Position numbers and translations under genes: made by a program. Source: Nitrospina sp052156635 (GTDB taxonomy: Bacteria > Nitrospinota > Nitrospinia > Nitrospinales > Nitrospinaceae). Taken from it: a stretch of 64,000 nucleotides of DNA. Under the pieces are notes generated by a model. That model made no database searches, was not told the origin of the DNA, and saw only the letters and a list, made by a program, of their open reading frames with translations. Positions 17,848 to 25,621 of the stretch are shown here, piece by piece. Each line of letters starts with the position of its first letter. Position 1 is the stretch's first letter. Location of the stretch: positions 496,001-560,000 of the forward strand of contig NZ_JBQKUO010000002.1 of NCBI RefSeq assembly GCF_052156635.1. The letters are read 5' to 3'.

Positions 17848-18192
17848 ATGAGCACGGAAACCTTACCTGAAACCTTGCCGGAAACCGTTCCGGAATCGCC
17901 CGGTACCGTCGTCACCCCGGATTCACGGAGTCGCACCGGATACATGCCGCTTTACAGGGTGATCATGTGGGATGACGATGTCACCACCATGGAATTCGTC
18001 ATTCGCATGCTGTTCAAGGTGTTTGGCAAGGACTACAAAACGGCGGAACGGTTGATGCTGGAAGTGCATTACACCGGCAGCGCGCATGTGGACACCCTGC
18101 CTCTGGAGCGCGCGGAATTCAAGGTGGACCAGGTGCATAAAGCGGCGGCTCTCGAAAATTACCCGTTCCGCTGCACCATCGAGCCGCTTTAG
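17848..18192 (+). CDS. clpS: ATP-dependent Clp protease adaptor ClpS
   Basis: 114 aa adaptor that delivers N-end-rule substrates to ClpAP. After a ~35-residue Pro/Glu/Thr-rich N-terminus the core is canonical: YRVIMWDDDVTTMEFVIRML (substrate and ClpA contacts), ERLMLEVHYTGSAHV, and a C-terminal NYPFRCTIEPL. The start chosen is ATG at 17848; a longer TTG-initiated frame has no support. clpA, which often follows, is absent; gltA is convergent downstream. Confidence 0.9.
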   Translation: MSTETLPETLPETVPESPGTVVTPDSRSRTGYMPLYRVIMWDDDVTTMEFVIRMLFKVFGKDYKTAERLMLEVHYTGSAHVDTLPLERAEFKVDQVHKAAALENYPFRCTIEPL

Positions 18193-18229
18193 CCCATCTG
18201 TTTCCGTCCCTCGCGAATCCTCTCCTTCC

Positions 18230-19525
18230 TCAACCTCGTTGTTCCAGCGGCACGTAGTCGTGGCTCGTTTTTCCCTGGTAGATCTGCCGGGGGCGTCCGA
18301 TGCGGAAATCCTTGTCACCCTGCAGTTCCACCCAGTGGGCGATCCATCCCGGAAGCCGGCCTATGGCGAACATCACCGGGAACATGTTGACCGGGATGCG
18401 GAGCGCCTTGTAGATGATACCCGAATAGAAATCCACGTTCGGGTAAAGCTTTTTCGAGACGAAGTAATCGTCTTTGAGGGCGATTTCCTCCAGCTGCAGG
18501 GCAATGTCGAGCAAAGGCTCCTTCACCTTCAGTTTGTCCAGCACTTCGTGGGCCATCTGTTTGATGATCTTGGAGCGGGGATCGAAATTCTTGTAAACGC
18601 GGTGCCCAAAGCCGAACAGGCGGGACGATCCTTCCTCTTTGGGATTCTTGGCTTTCTCCACGAATTTTTTGGCGTCGCCACCCTCGTCCTGGATTTTCTG
18701 CAGCATCTCCACCACCGCCTGATTGGCGCCTCCATGAAGCGGCCCCCACAAAGCGTAAATGCCTGCGGATACCGAGGAGTACAGGTTGCAGCGGGAACTG
18801 CCGACCAGCCGTACGGTGCTGGTGGAGCAGTTCTGCTCGTGATCGGCGTGGAGCATGAGGAGCACGTCCAGCGCTTTGGCCGCCACCGGATTCACCTCGT
18901 AGGGTTCGCACGGGGTGGCGAACATCATGTTCAGGAAGTTCTTTGTGTAACTCAGGTGGTTTTGGGGATAGAGAAACGGTTGTCCCAGGGATTTCTTGTA
19001 ACTGTAGGCCGCGATGGTCGGCAGCTTCGCCAGGAGGCGGTGGATGGTGATTTCTATTTCGCGTGCCGTCTGGTTGTTGAACTGGTCCTGGTAAAACGTG
19101 GCCAGTGCGCCCACCACCGCACTGCACACCGCCATGGGGTGTGGGTTGTTGGGAAACCCGTCGTACAGTTTTTTGATCGACTCGTGCACCATGGAATGGT
19201 GCGTGATGTGGTACTGGAAATATTCCAGCTCGGACCGGTTGGGAAGATGACCGTAGATAAGGAGATATGCGGTCTCGATGAAGTTGCTTTTCTCCGCCAG
19301 CTGCTCAATGGGAATGCCCCGGTACAAAAGGATTCCCTTTTCTCCGTCGAGGAATGTGATGTCGCTCTGGCAACTGCCTGTACTGACATAGCCGGGATCG
19401 AAGGTGATGTAACCCGTGGTCGATCGCAACGTCGAAATGTCGATGGCCTTTTCGCCGCAGGTTCCTTCAATCACAGGCAGTTCGTATGTGGTTCCATTCA
19501 GCACCAGCTGTGCGGTCTCGGTCAT
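18230..19525 (-). CDS. gltA: Citrate synthase (type I)
   Basis: 431 aa enzyme that condenses oxaloacetate and acetyl-CoA to citrate at the entry of the TCA cycle. Active-site segments are intact: ALWGPLHGGANQAV (substrate His), FGFGHRVYKNFDPR (second His) and PNVDFYSG (catalytic Asp); MLHADHEQNCSTSTVR is also diagnostic. The N-terminal extension marks the larger hexameric type. Start ATG at 19525 has GGAGAGGAAA just upstream. It is a single-gene unit divergent from the symporter; TATAAT on its strand near 19591 may be its -10 but I see no good -35. Confidence 0.95.
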   Translation of the reverse strand: MTETAQLVLNGTTYELPVIEGTCGEKAIDISTLRSTTGYITFDPGYVSTGSCQSDITFLDGEKGILLYRGIPIEQLAEKSNFIETAYLLIYGHLPNRSELEYFQYHITHHSMVHESIKKLYDGFPNNPHPMAVCSAVVGALATFYQDQFNNQTAREIEITIHRLLAKLPTIAAYSYKKSLGQPFLYPQNHLSYTKNFLNMMFATPCEPYEVNPVAAKALDVLLMLHADHEQNCSTSTVRLVGSSRCNLYSSVSAGIYALWGPLHGGANQAVVEMLQKIQDEGGDAKKFVEKAKNPKEEGSSRLFGFGHRVYKNFDPRSKIIKQMAHEVLDKLKVKEPLLDIALQLEEIALKDDYFVSKKLYPNVDFYSGIIYKALRIPVNMFPVMFAIGRLPGWIAHWVELQGDKDFRIGRPRQIYQGKTSHDYVPLEQRG

Positions 19526-19635
19526 GTTTCCTCTCCCTGATTTGACGTGGAATGTGGCTCCATTCTTTCCGTTCTCGGACGGTAAGTGTATTATAGCGTG
19601 ATTTGTCCACTTCCTTTAAATGGTGCCTGAAAACC

Positions 19636-20877
19636 ATGACCAATGCCAACAACAAAAATTCAGGAAACCTGCTTCTGTACATGATCCTCACCGGAGTTGT
19701 TCTCGGAGTGTTGTGCGGATGGGTGTTCGGACCGAAAATGCACGCGGTGGACTGGATCGGCGAGATGTTCCTGAACGCCTTAAAGATGATGGTCATCCCC
19801 CTGGTGCTGTCGTCGCTTGTGGTTGGCATTGCCGGTTTGGGCGATATCTCGAAAGTCGGCAAAACCGGCGTCATCACGCTCGTTTACTTTTTAACGACCA
19901 CTGCTTTTTCAGTACTCATCGGCCTTGTTGTGGTGAACCTCATTCAGCCGGGGGTGGGTGTGGAAATGAGGGTGGCCCCGGAGACGGAACCTTCCCTGAA
20001 AGAGGCCAGCGGCGTAACGGATCTTTTTTTGAGTTTTGTCACGCCCAACCTGGTTCAGTCGATGGCCAACATGGACATCCTTCCGCTCATTATCTTTTCG
20101 CTGGTGTTCGGCGGGGTGCTGACCACCATGGGGGAACGCGGACGGAGAGTGATCGACTTTTTCGATGTGGTCAATGAAGCGGTGATGAAAATCGTGCACC
20201 TGATTCTCTACACCGCCCCCATCGGTATTTTTGCTCTCATCGCGTCCAAACTGGGGGCAGCGGGCGGGGGAGACCAGTTTGTCGCGGAGCTCATGAAAAT
20301 CGGCAAATTCGCCTTCACCGTGATATTCGGCCTGCTGGTGCACGGCATTGTGGTCTTGCCGGTGATCCTGATGATGGTCACCCGCCGCAACCCGTGGAAA
20401 TATTTCAAAAACGCCCTGCAGGCGCTGACGACGGCGTTTTCCACCGCCAGCAGTTCCGCCACCCTGCCGGTAACCATCGAGTGTGCCGAAGAGTACAACC
20501 GGGTGTCGCGTCGGACTTCATTATTTGTGCTGCCCATTGGGGCGACGGTGAACATGGACGGAACGGCGCTGTATGAATCCGTAGCCGCCATCTTCATTGC
20601 GCAGATGCTGGGTGTGGATCTGACCTTCACGCAGCAGGTGATCATATTCCTCACCGCATCGCTGGCCGCCATCGGTGCGGCAGGCATTCCGGAAGCGGGA
20701 CTCGTGACGATGGTGATGGTGCTTCAATCGGTGGGCCTGCCGACCGAGGGCATCGGCATGCTGTTGGCCATCGACTGGTTCCTGGACCGTTTTCGCACGG
20801 CGGTCAACGTGTGGGGCGACTCCATCGGGTGCGCCGTGGTCGATGAGTTGGAAACCAAATACGTGGAAGGAGGGTAG
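19636..20877 (+). CDS. Sodium- or proton-coupled dicarboxylate/amino-acid symporter (DAACS family)
   Basis: 413 aa inner-membrane carrier. Family signatures are present: MMVIPLVLSSLVVGIAGLGD, the serine-rich re-entrant loop SSSATLPVTIECAEE, NMDGTALYE, and GAAGIPEAGLVTMVMVLQSVGLP followed by DWFLDRFRTAVNVWGDS. It probably imports C4-dicarboxylates or glutamate/aspartate; a dicarboxylate would fit the adjacent citrate synthase. Start set at ATG 19636; a TTG at 19603 is possible but less likely. The half-size TauE gene follows after 4 nt. Confidence 0.9.
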   Translation: MTNANNKNSGNLLLYMILTGVVLGVLCGWVFGPKMHAVDWIGEMFLNALKMMVIPLVLSSLVVGIAGLGDISKVGKTGVITLVYFLTTTAFSVLIGLVVVNLIQPGVGVEMRVAPETEPSLKEASGVTDLFLSFVTPNLVQSMANMDILPLIIFSLVFGGVLTTMGERGRRVIDFFDVVNEAVMKIVHLILYTAPIGIFALIASKLGAAGGGDQFVAELMKIGKFAFTVIFGLLVHGIVVLPVILMMVTRRNPWKYFKNALQALTTAFSTASSSATLPVTIECAEEYNRVSRRTSLFVLPIGATVNMDGTALYESVAAIFIAQMLGVDLTFTQQVIIFLTASLAAIGAAGIPEAGLVTMVMVLQSVGLPTEGIGMLLAIDWFLDRFRTAVNVWGDSIGCAVVDELETKYVEGG

Positions 20878-20881
20878 CTCC

Positions 20882-21253
20882 GTGGAATGGATTATTTGTG
20901 CGTTGATGGGTGTGCTGGTGGGGGTTCTGTCCTCGCTCAGCGGTCTGGGCGGCGGCTTTCTCGTGGTTCCGCTATTGATCTACCTGGGTCACAAGGCGCA
21001 ATTGGCTGTGGGAACCTCGTTCATGGTGATCCTTATGATTGCGGTATCGTCACTGGTGGCGCACGGTCGCCTGGGTAACGTGGATTTCAAGATGGGCCTG
21101 ATGCTGGCCCTTGGCGGGATGGTGGGCGCTCAGGTGGGCCCGCATATACTGAAACTGATTCCCGACGCATATTTCAAAATGGGATTTGCCGCCGTCCTCA
21201 TCGGCATGGGTGCCTGGATGATGATCACCGCATTTCGCAATACCACGGCATGA
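20882..21253 (+). CDS. Half-size TauE/SafE (TSUP) family membrane protein
   Basis: 123 aa with about four membrane helices. The single domain begins CALMGVLVGVLSSLSGLGGG with FLVVPLLIYLGH, then AVGTSFMVILMIAVSSLVAH, GGMVGAQVGPHI and FAAVLIGMGAWMM, the TSUP repeat. Full-length TauE/SafE proteins contain two such repeats (~250 aa), so this one would need to dimerise. The start is GTG at 20882, backed by AAGGAGGG about 8 nt upstream and inside the end of the symporter gene. The transported substrate (an organic or inorganic anion) is not predictable. Confidence 0.8.
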   Translation: MEWIICALMGVLVGVLSSLSGLGGGFLVVPLLIYLGHKAQLAVGTSFMVILMIAVSSLVAHGRLGNVDFKMGLMLALGGMVGAQVGPHILKLIPDAYFKMGFAAVLIGMGAWMMITAFRNTTA

Positions 21254-21292
21254 AGCCATACTGGAAGATTGCCCTTGCGGCGGGGAGGCGGC

Positions 21293-21730
21293 TCAGCCAG
21301 CCGTCTCGTCGGTGCGCTCTCCCCGAACCAGTCGTGCCGCGAAGGGACCTTCCCCCAGCTTGTTGATCCAGTTCGAGCGGCCCTTGATGAGGTTGTACAT
21401 CATGGCCCGGTCCCCGTTCACCGTATCGGTCCACGTAACGTCGGCGCAGTCCGGCTCGAACACCGGTGGCAGGTGGATCATGTCGCCGCCCTTGGCTTTC
21501 AACTGGTAGCTTTTGTCAAAAATGGTCTTGATGTCTTCAAGGCGGCACACCCTCCAGTCGTCGAACCCCGCGAATTTTTCCTGATTGAGTTGCTCCGCAT
21601 ACTCCTTGCACTGTTCCAGGTTGCGCCAGCGCCCCAGCAATTGCCGAGTGTCCTTTTTAATCCACGTGAGGCCGGTCTGGCTGTCAGTGACGGTATCGTT
21701 TCCATTGTCTATGAATCTTGATTCAGACAT
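21293..21730 (-). CDS. Stand-alone DUF1566 (Lcl C-terminal-like) domain protein
   Basis: 145 aa, essentially one domain, no signal peptide. The pattern FIDNGNDTVTDSQTGLTWIK then GFDDWRVCRLEDIKTIFD is typical of DUF1566, where Asp/Trp residues shape a C-type-lectin-like fold. A paralogue with the same order of motifs lies at 47939-48418. Function is unknown. It converges with the TauE-like gene. Confidence 0.75.
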   Translation of the reverse strand: MSESRFIDNGNDTVTDSQTGLTWIKKDTRQLLGRWRNLEQCKEYAEQLNQEKFAGFDDWRVCRLEDIKTIFDKSYQLKAKGGDMIHLPPVFEPDCADVTWTDTVNGDRAMMYNLIKGRSNWINKLGEGPFAARLVRGERTDETAG

Positions 21731-21840
21731 GGTTTCCTCTGATAACAGGTTTTCAATCGGTTGCCTTAATTGGCGTCAATTATAACAAATTTCATTACGT
21801 GACCGGGAGAGGGGATCCAAACCTTACCGGAAAAACAGGA

Positions 21841-22290
21841 TCATCTTCCGGTGTTGAAATTCAGTCCCTGAAAATTGTATTTGAGCTGGGGTGGGAAGCG
21901 GATTTCAAAGATGCCATCCTCCAGCGGCGGTGCGTACGAATCGGCGATCATTACGTTGTAGTCGAAGGGGCTCTCTGAACAATCGCGGAAAAAGCACCAT
22001 CGCAGATGAATGGGAACACGCAGGTCGCGCTTCAGAATAATGCCAAGGATGTTGGGTCCGCTGAAAAAAAACTGAAGGACGAATCGTTTGTGATTGATCT
22101 GAAAAGTTTCCCGCAAAGGCAGGGCGGTCAGGTCCACAGGATTGGAAACAGGGATGGCTTTTTGAGGGAATTTTTTTATGGAAACCGGTTCCAGAGAAAA
22201 TGCAAGCGACGGCCAGGAAAGGTGCCAGATCAAAATCAGGGTTGCGATTTGGCAGGCTTGGATTAAGGAAAGGGGCTTGTTTTGCTTCAT
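21841..22290 (-). CDS. Exported hypothetical protein
   Basis: 149 aa. N-terminal hydrophobic segment (ACQIATLILIWHLSWPSLAF) looks like a signal peptide with cleavage near SLAF-SLE. The mature part is beta-rich with two cysteines (WCFFRDC) that could form a disulfide. No family recognised. It lies downstream of a strong terminator that separates it from the next upstream gene, so it has its own promoter or is read poorly. Confidence 0.55.
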   Translation of the reverse strand: MKQNKPLSLIQACQIATLILIWHLSWPSLAFSLEPVSIKKFPQKAIPVSNPVDLTALPLRETFQINHKRFVLQFFFSGPNILGIILKRDLRVPIHLRWCFFRDCSESPFDYNVMIADSYAPPLEDGIFEIRFPPQLKYNFQGLNFNTGR

Positions 22291-22335
22291 GAAGTCGGGG
22301 GTGACAGGGTTGAAGGCTTCCGGGTCAAAACGAAA

Positions 22336-22371
22336 AAAAGCCGATAGAATATAATATTCTATCGGCTTTTT
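22336..22371 (-). terminator. Rho-independent terminator of the gene at 22417-22869
   Basis: GCCGATAGAATA (22340-22351), 3-nt loop, TATTCTATCGGC (22355-22366), flanked by A-run and T-run that extend the stem. On the minus strand a T-run follows. The perfect 12-bp arms with A/T flanks make it potentially bidirectional. Confidence 0.85.
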
Positions 22372-22416
22372 GAATCACTCAGGTCAAGGGCATGGGGCCC
22401 GAAACTTGGATGACGC

Positions 22417-22869
22417 TTACTTCAGGGTTTTGTGATAATCACCACAAAGTTCGTTCGGTACCAGAACTTCCTTCATGAAACCTTCGCGGCTCTGGTTCAT
22501 CTGTTTGCGGTACTCATTGTCAGAGTTTTCACCCTGGCAGTCGCCCGGAACGAGTCCGTGTACCTGCGCTTCTTCAACCGTCTTGGCGGATTTCCAGGAC
22601 TGGTCGGTCTGCGAAGAACCGAACTGCTGGTAAACGTCCACGCCCGTATTCGGGTTGACGTGCATGACGTTGCGGGATGCGTTGTTCAACGCGCTGGTGA
22701 GAGCGCGATCCTTGGCTCCGATCTCAACCATGGTCTTGCCCACGCCCATTACACTCTGATCCACCGGAACGTTAGCACCCGGCAGCAACTCATCCGCCAT
22801 AGCGGAGGTAGCACCAAAAGTGAGAACCGTCACAAAGCTGATTGCTACCATCAAAACTTGTTTTTTCAT
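22417..22869 (-). CDS. Small exported protein, unknown function
   Basis: 150 aa. MKKQVLMVAISFVTVLTFGA with a cleavage site at AMA-DE is a clear signal peptide. The mature protein is hydrophilic, with two cysteines (GDCQGEN, ELCGDYH) that could form a disulfide; no CxxCH heme motif and no lipobox. The ATG at 22869 has GGGGAG about 8 nt upstream, a near-ideal ribosome-binding site, and a strong terminator follows, so it may be well expressed. I do not recognise the family. Confidence 0.65.
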   Translation of the reverse strand: MKKQVLMVAISFVTVLTFGATSAMADELLPGANVPVDQSVMGVGKTMVEIGAKDRALTSALNNASRNVMHVNPNTGVDVYQQFGSSQTDQSWKSAKTVEEAQVHGLVPGDCQGENSDNEYRKQMNQSREGFMKEVLVPNELCGDYHKTLK

Positions 22870-23300
22870 TATTCGTCTCCCCATAGTTAAATTAACGAAG
22901 TGATGTTAATTTCCAACGATATAGATAGCCAGTTTTGAAGGCGATGATTTTTTGTTGTCGGGAGACGGGAAAGCCCTAAATTTTCCCACCTTTCCGGATG
23001 ATTTGGCCAAAATGTATAATCTTGAAGGGTATTTGTCAACAGAAAACGCCCCCGTCCCGCTCATCGCTTTACCGACCCCCGGGAGGATTCTTTGCGGGAA
23101 CTCCTCAAACAATGAATAAAATATAACAAATCAATGGTTTAAACCAGAAAAAAAACATGTTATCAAAGGAAAGATTCGTCGGTTTTCACAATAACCGAAA
23201 CGTGGTTCAATAAGAAGGATGATAGAAAATGATCCGGAGGAGCATGCGAGGTTGTTGTTCCGTTTCTGGAGATACTTTTGCCCTATTGAAACTGGGAGAC
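22870..23300. other. Intergenic region, divergent promoters
   Basis: About 430 bp between divergent genes. It contains a GTTAAATTAAC palindrome (22886-22896), A/T-rich tracts suited to promoters and a GC-rich patch at about 23045-23100. An open frame runs from 23229 into the DUF2203 gene, but the better start is at 23301. No RNA gene recognised. Confidence 0.5.
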
Positions 23301-23678
23301 ATGGACAAACGATATTTCACCATTGAAGAAGCCAACGCGATTGTTCCGGATCTTCTGGAAATCGTTCCGAAACTTCAGGCCCTTCATGCCAAATTGAGCG
23401 ATGCATTTCCGGACGTGCGCAACGCCTGGGAAAAAGCACGCTACGGAGGCGGCAGCGTTCAGGGCGCGGATTACCTGGCTGTGGCGCTTGCGGCGAACCA
23501 GTTGACCAATGCGCTTGAGTCCAAAGGGTGTGTCCTCAAGGGCATCGAGCGGGGCCTGGTGGATTTCCCGGCCATGCGGGACGGCAAGGAAGTTTTTTTG
23601 TGCTGGAAAAACCCCGAAACGGAGATCAGGTACTGGCACGATCTTGATACCGGGTTCGCAGGCCGTCAGCCATTGTAA
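23301..23678 (+). CDS. DUF2203 family protein
   Basis: 125 aa. MDKRYFTIEEANAIVPDLLE at the start and GIERGLVDFPAMRDGKEVFL with IRYWHDLDTGFAGRQPL at the end are the two signature blocks of this family. Function is unknown. The ATG at 23301 is preceded by GGGAG at 4-5 nt; the frame is open further upstream but the family begins here. Convergent with the HisN-like gene. Confidence 0.85.
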   Translation: MDKRYFTIEEANAIVPDLLEIVPKLQALHAKLSDAFPDVRNAWEKARYGGGSVQGADYLAVALAANQLTNALESKGCVLKGIERGLVDFPAMRDGKEVFLCWKNPETEIRYWHDLDTGFAGRQPL

Positions 23679-23696
23679 ACCGGCAGGCAAAACCGG

Positions 23697-24509
23697 CTAA
23701 AGCCCGGACTGACCGCGTGCAGTGGAAGAGGTGGTTACCATTCTGCGTACCTGCTTTACCAGGTCTGCATTGCCGACGATGGCCGTGCCCTCCTCAATGC
23801 GGGCCTTTCGACCGTGGAAGTTGGCAAACACCCCTCCCGCTTCCTGCGCCAGAATCTTGATCGGTGCGTAATCCCAGACGAAGGCCAGCGGGTCCACCAT
23901 CACATCCAGCACCCCGCGAATGGCCATCAGGTGGCCGAAGGCATCCGGATAGGTTCGAACCAGCGCGGCGGTTTTGTGGAGGGAATTTAGAAGGCGCATT
24001 TGTTTGGTATCGCGAAAGCAATAGGCATCTGCCGTGCCCACGGTGGCTTGCGGCAATTTGGATTCGGAGGAAACCCGGAGACGGTGGCCCTCACACCACG
24101 CGCCTTCTCCCTGCACCGCCCAGGCGGTTTCCCCGAGCGCCGGCAGGCAAATGATGCCCATCACGGGTTCCCCCCGATGCAACAAAGAAAGAAGCACGGA
24201 AAATAAAGGCAGGCCCCGAACAAAAGAACGGGTGCCGTCAATGGGATCCACCGTCCAAACCCATTCGCGCCCGGGGTCCACGTTGCCGAATTCTTCGCCG
24301 ATGATGCCGTGGTCCGGAAAGGCTATTTGAATTTTACGGCGGAGCATCTCCTCAGCGTTTTTGTCGGCAATGGTCACGGGGCTCTGGTCGGATTTCAGGT
24401 CCACGGCCACGTCGTTGCGGAACCATTTCATGATTTCCCGGTTTACCGGTTTCAACCAGGACAGCGCCGTGTCCTTGGCGTGAAGCAGGTCTTTTGAGTG
24501 AGAGGGCAT
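23697..24509 (-). CDS. hisN: Inositol-monophosphatase-family phosphatase, histidinol-phosphatase-like
   Basis: 270 aa Mg-dependent phosphatase. Metal-site motifs: IIGEEFG (Glu), VDPIDGTRSFVRGLPLFSVL (Asp-x-x-Asp-Gly-Thr) and FVWDYAPIKILAQEAGG (Trp-Asp). The DGTRSF(V/I)xGxPL pattern resembles HisN, which dephosphorylates histidinol phosphate, more than SuhB. hisC is also in this window, but no other his gene is adjacent. Inositol or nucleotide-phosphate substrates remain possible. Confidence 0.75.
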   Translation of the reverse strand: MPSHSKDLLHAKDTALSWLKPVNREIMKWFRNDVAVDLKSDQSPVTIADKNAEEMLRRKIQIAFPDHGIIGEEFGNVDPGREWVWTVDPIDGTRSFVRGLPLFSVLLSLLHRGEPVMGIICLPALGETAWAVQGEGAWCEGHRLRVSSESKLPQATVGTADAYCFRDTKQMRLLNSLHKTAALVRTYPDAFGHLMAIRGVLDVMVDPLAFVWDYAPIKILAQEAGGVFANFHGRKARIEEGTAIVGNADLVKQVRRMVTTSSTARGQSGL

Positions 24510-24601
24510 CCGGTTTTTTTCCTATGGCTGGTGGGAGTTTTCTTCCCCCGTTTCAATGTCTTGCACGAAACTTTGACCTGCCGGATGGAGGCAGAAATCG
24601 T

Positions 24602-24629
24602 TTGATTTAATGCAATGATAAACTATAAT
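24602..24629 (+). promoter_or_regulatory. Predicted promoter for the SUMF1-domain gene
   Basis: TTGATT (24602-24607), 16-nt spacer, perfect TATAAT (24624-24629). Transcription would start near 24636, 44 nt before the gene at 24680. Confidence 0.55.
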
Positions 24630-24679
24630 CGCTTTTTCGATTTGAGTTAACGTCCAACTTTTGGGTCTGTATACATTAT

Positions 24680-25570
24680 ATGAGTGACAAAAACCTGGTC
24701 ATTGCCGTCCTTGCCTGTTTTGCTGTAGCCATAGCCTTTTTTCTCGTCATCGTGTGGGAAATCAACAAATCCATCAAGTTCGACCGCAAGGTGCGTACAG
24801 AACAGGCTCAGCAGAAGCAAATCACAATAGATGACAATCGCGATTTCAGCATTTACGAAACTCTTGTCGGCGACGATGGCCGGGAGATGGTTCTGGTTCC
24901 CGAAGGTGTGTTTTCCCGTGGGTCCCTCGAAGGCGATTTCGATGAGAAACCACCCCAGGAAGTTTACCTCGACGCATTTTACGTGGACAAGTACGAGGTT
25001 TCCGTCGAAGCTTACAATAAATTCCGCAAGGCGGCTAATTATGTTGAGTCGAGCGTTCCGTTTTTCGAGGGAGAGCACGAGCTTTTAAAACATCCCAACG
25101 TTCCCCAGGTGGGCGTCAGCTGGTACGATGCCGTCAATTACTGCACCTGGGCCGGCAAACGTCTCCTGACCGAAGCGGAATGGGAAAAAGCCGCACGCGG
25201 AACCCACGGCCTGGTCTACCCCTGGGGGAACGAGATGCTCCCGCGCCGCGCCAATATTCACGGCACGGCAGACGGCTACCAATACCTCGCACCCATCGGC
25301 AGTTTTCCCATGGGACGAAGCGTTTATGGCATTTACGACATGGCTGGCAATGTGTCTGAATGGGTGGAAGACTGGTACGATCAGTTTTATTATCAGGAAG
25401 CGCCGATGATGAATCCCACCGGCGCCGAAAATAAAAAGAACCGGGTGTTCCGCGGCGGTTCGTGGGATTCCACCAAGGTGGATGTGCGGGCGTCGAAACG
25501 TTACGCCGCCACGCCGGGCCGCAAGGACAGCGTGGTGGGATTCCGCTGTGGCAAGTCGGTGGAAAAATAA
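24680..25570 (+). CDS. Membrane-anchored SUMF1/FGE-fold domain protein
   Basis: 296 aa. One N-terminal membrane helix (residues ~6-26), a short coiled linker rich in Gln/Lys, then a SUMF1-type domain: MVLVPEGVFSRGS, VYLDAFYVDKYEVSVEAYNKF, RLLTEAEWEKAARGTHGLVYPWGN, YDMAGNVSEWVEDWY, FRGGSWDS, VGFRCGKS. The two cysteines used by true formylglycine-generating enzymes after the RGGS block are absent (VDVRASKRY), so enzyme activity is unlikely; it may be a periplasmic binding or structural domain. A lipoprotein paralogue lies at 49084. No clear Shine-Dalgarno sequence. Confidence 0.82.
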   Translation: MSDKNLVIAVLACFAVAIAFFLVIVWEINKSIKFDRKVRTEQAQQKQITIDDNRDFSIYETLVGDDGREMVLVPEGVFSRGSLEGDFDEKPPQEVYLDAFYVDKYEVSVEAYNKFRKAANYVESSVPFFEGEHELLKHPNVPQVGVSWYDAVNYCTWAGKRLLTEAEWEKAARGTHGLVYPWGNEMLPRRANIHGTADGYQYLAPIGSFPMGRSVYGIYDMAGNVSEWVEDWYDQFYYQEAPMMNPTGAENKKNRVFRGGSWDSTKVDVRASKRYAATPGRKDSVVGFRCGKSVEK

Positions 25571-25621
25571 TCCCGGTTCACAACCCCAACCTTACCTCCC
25601 TTTAGAGGGGCAGGCGCACCT

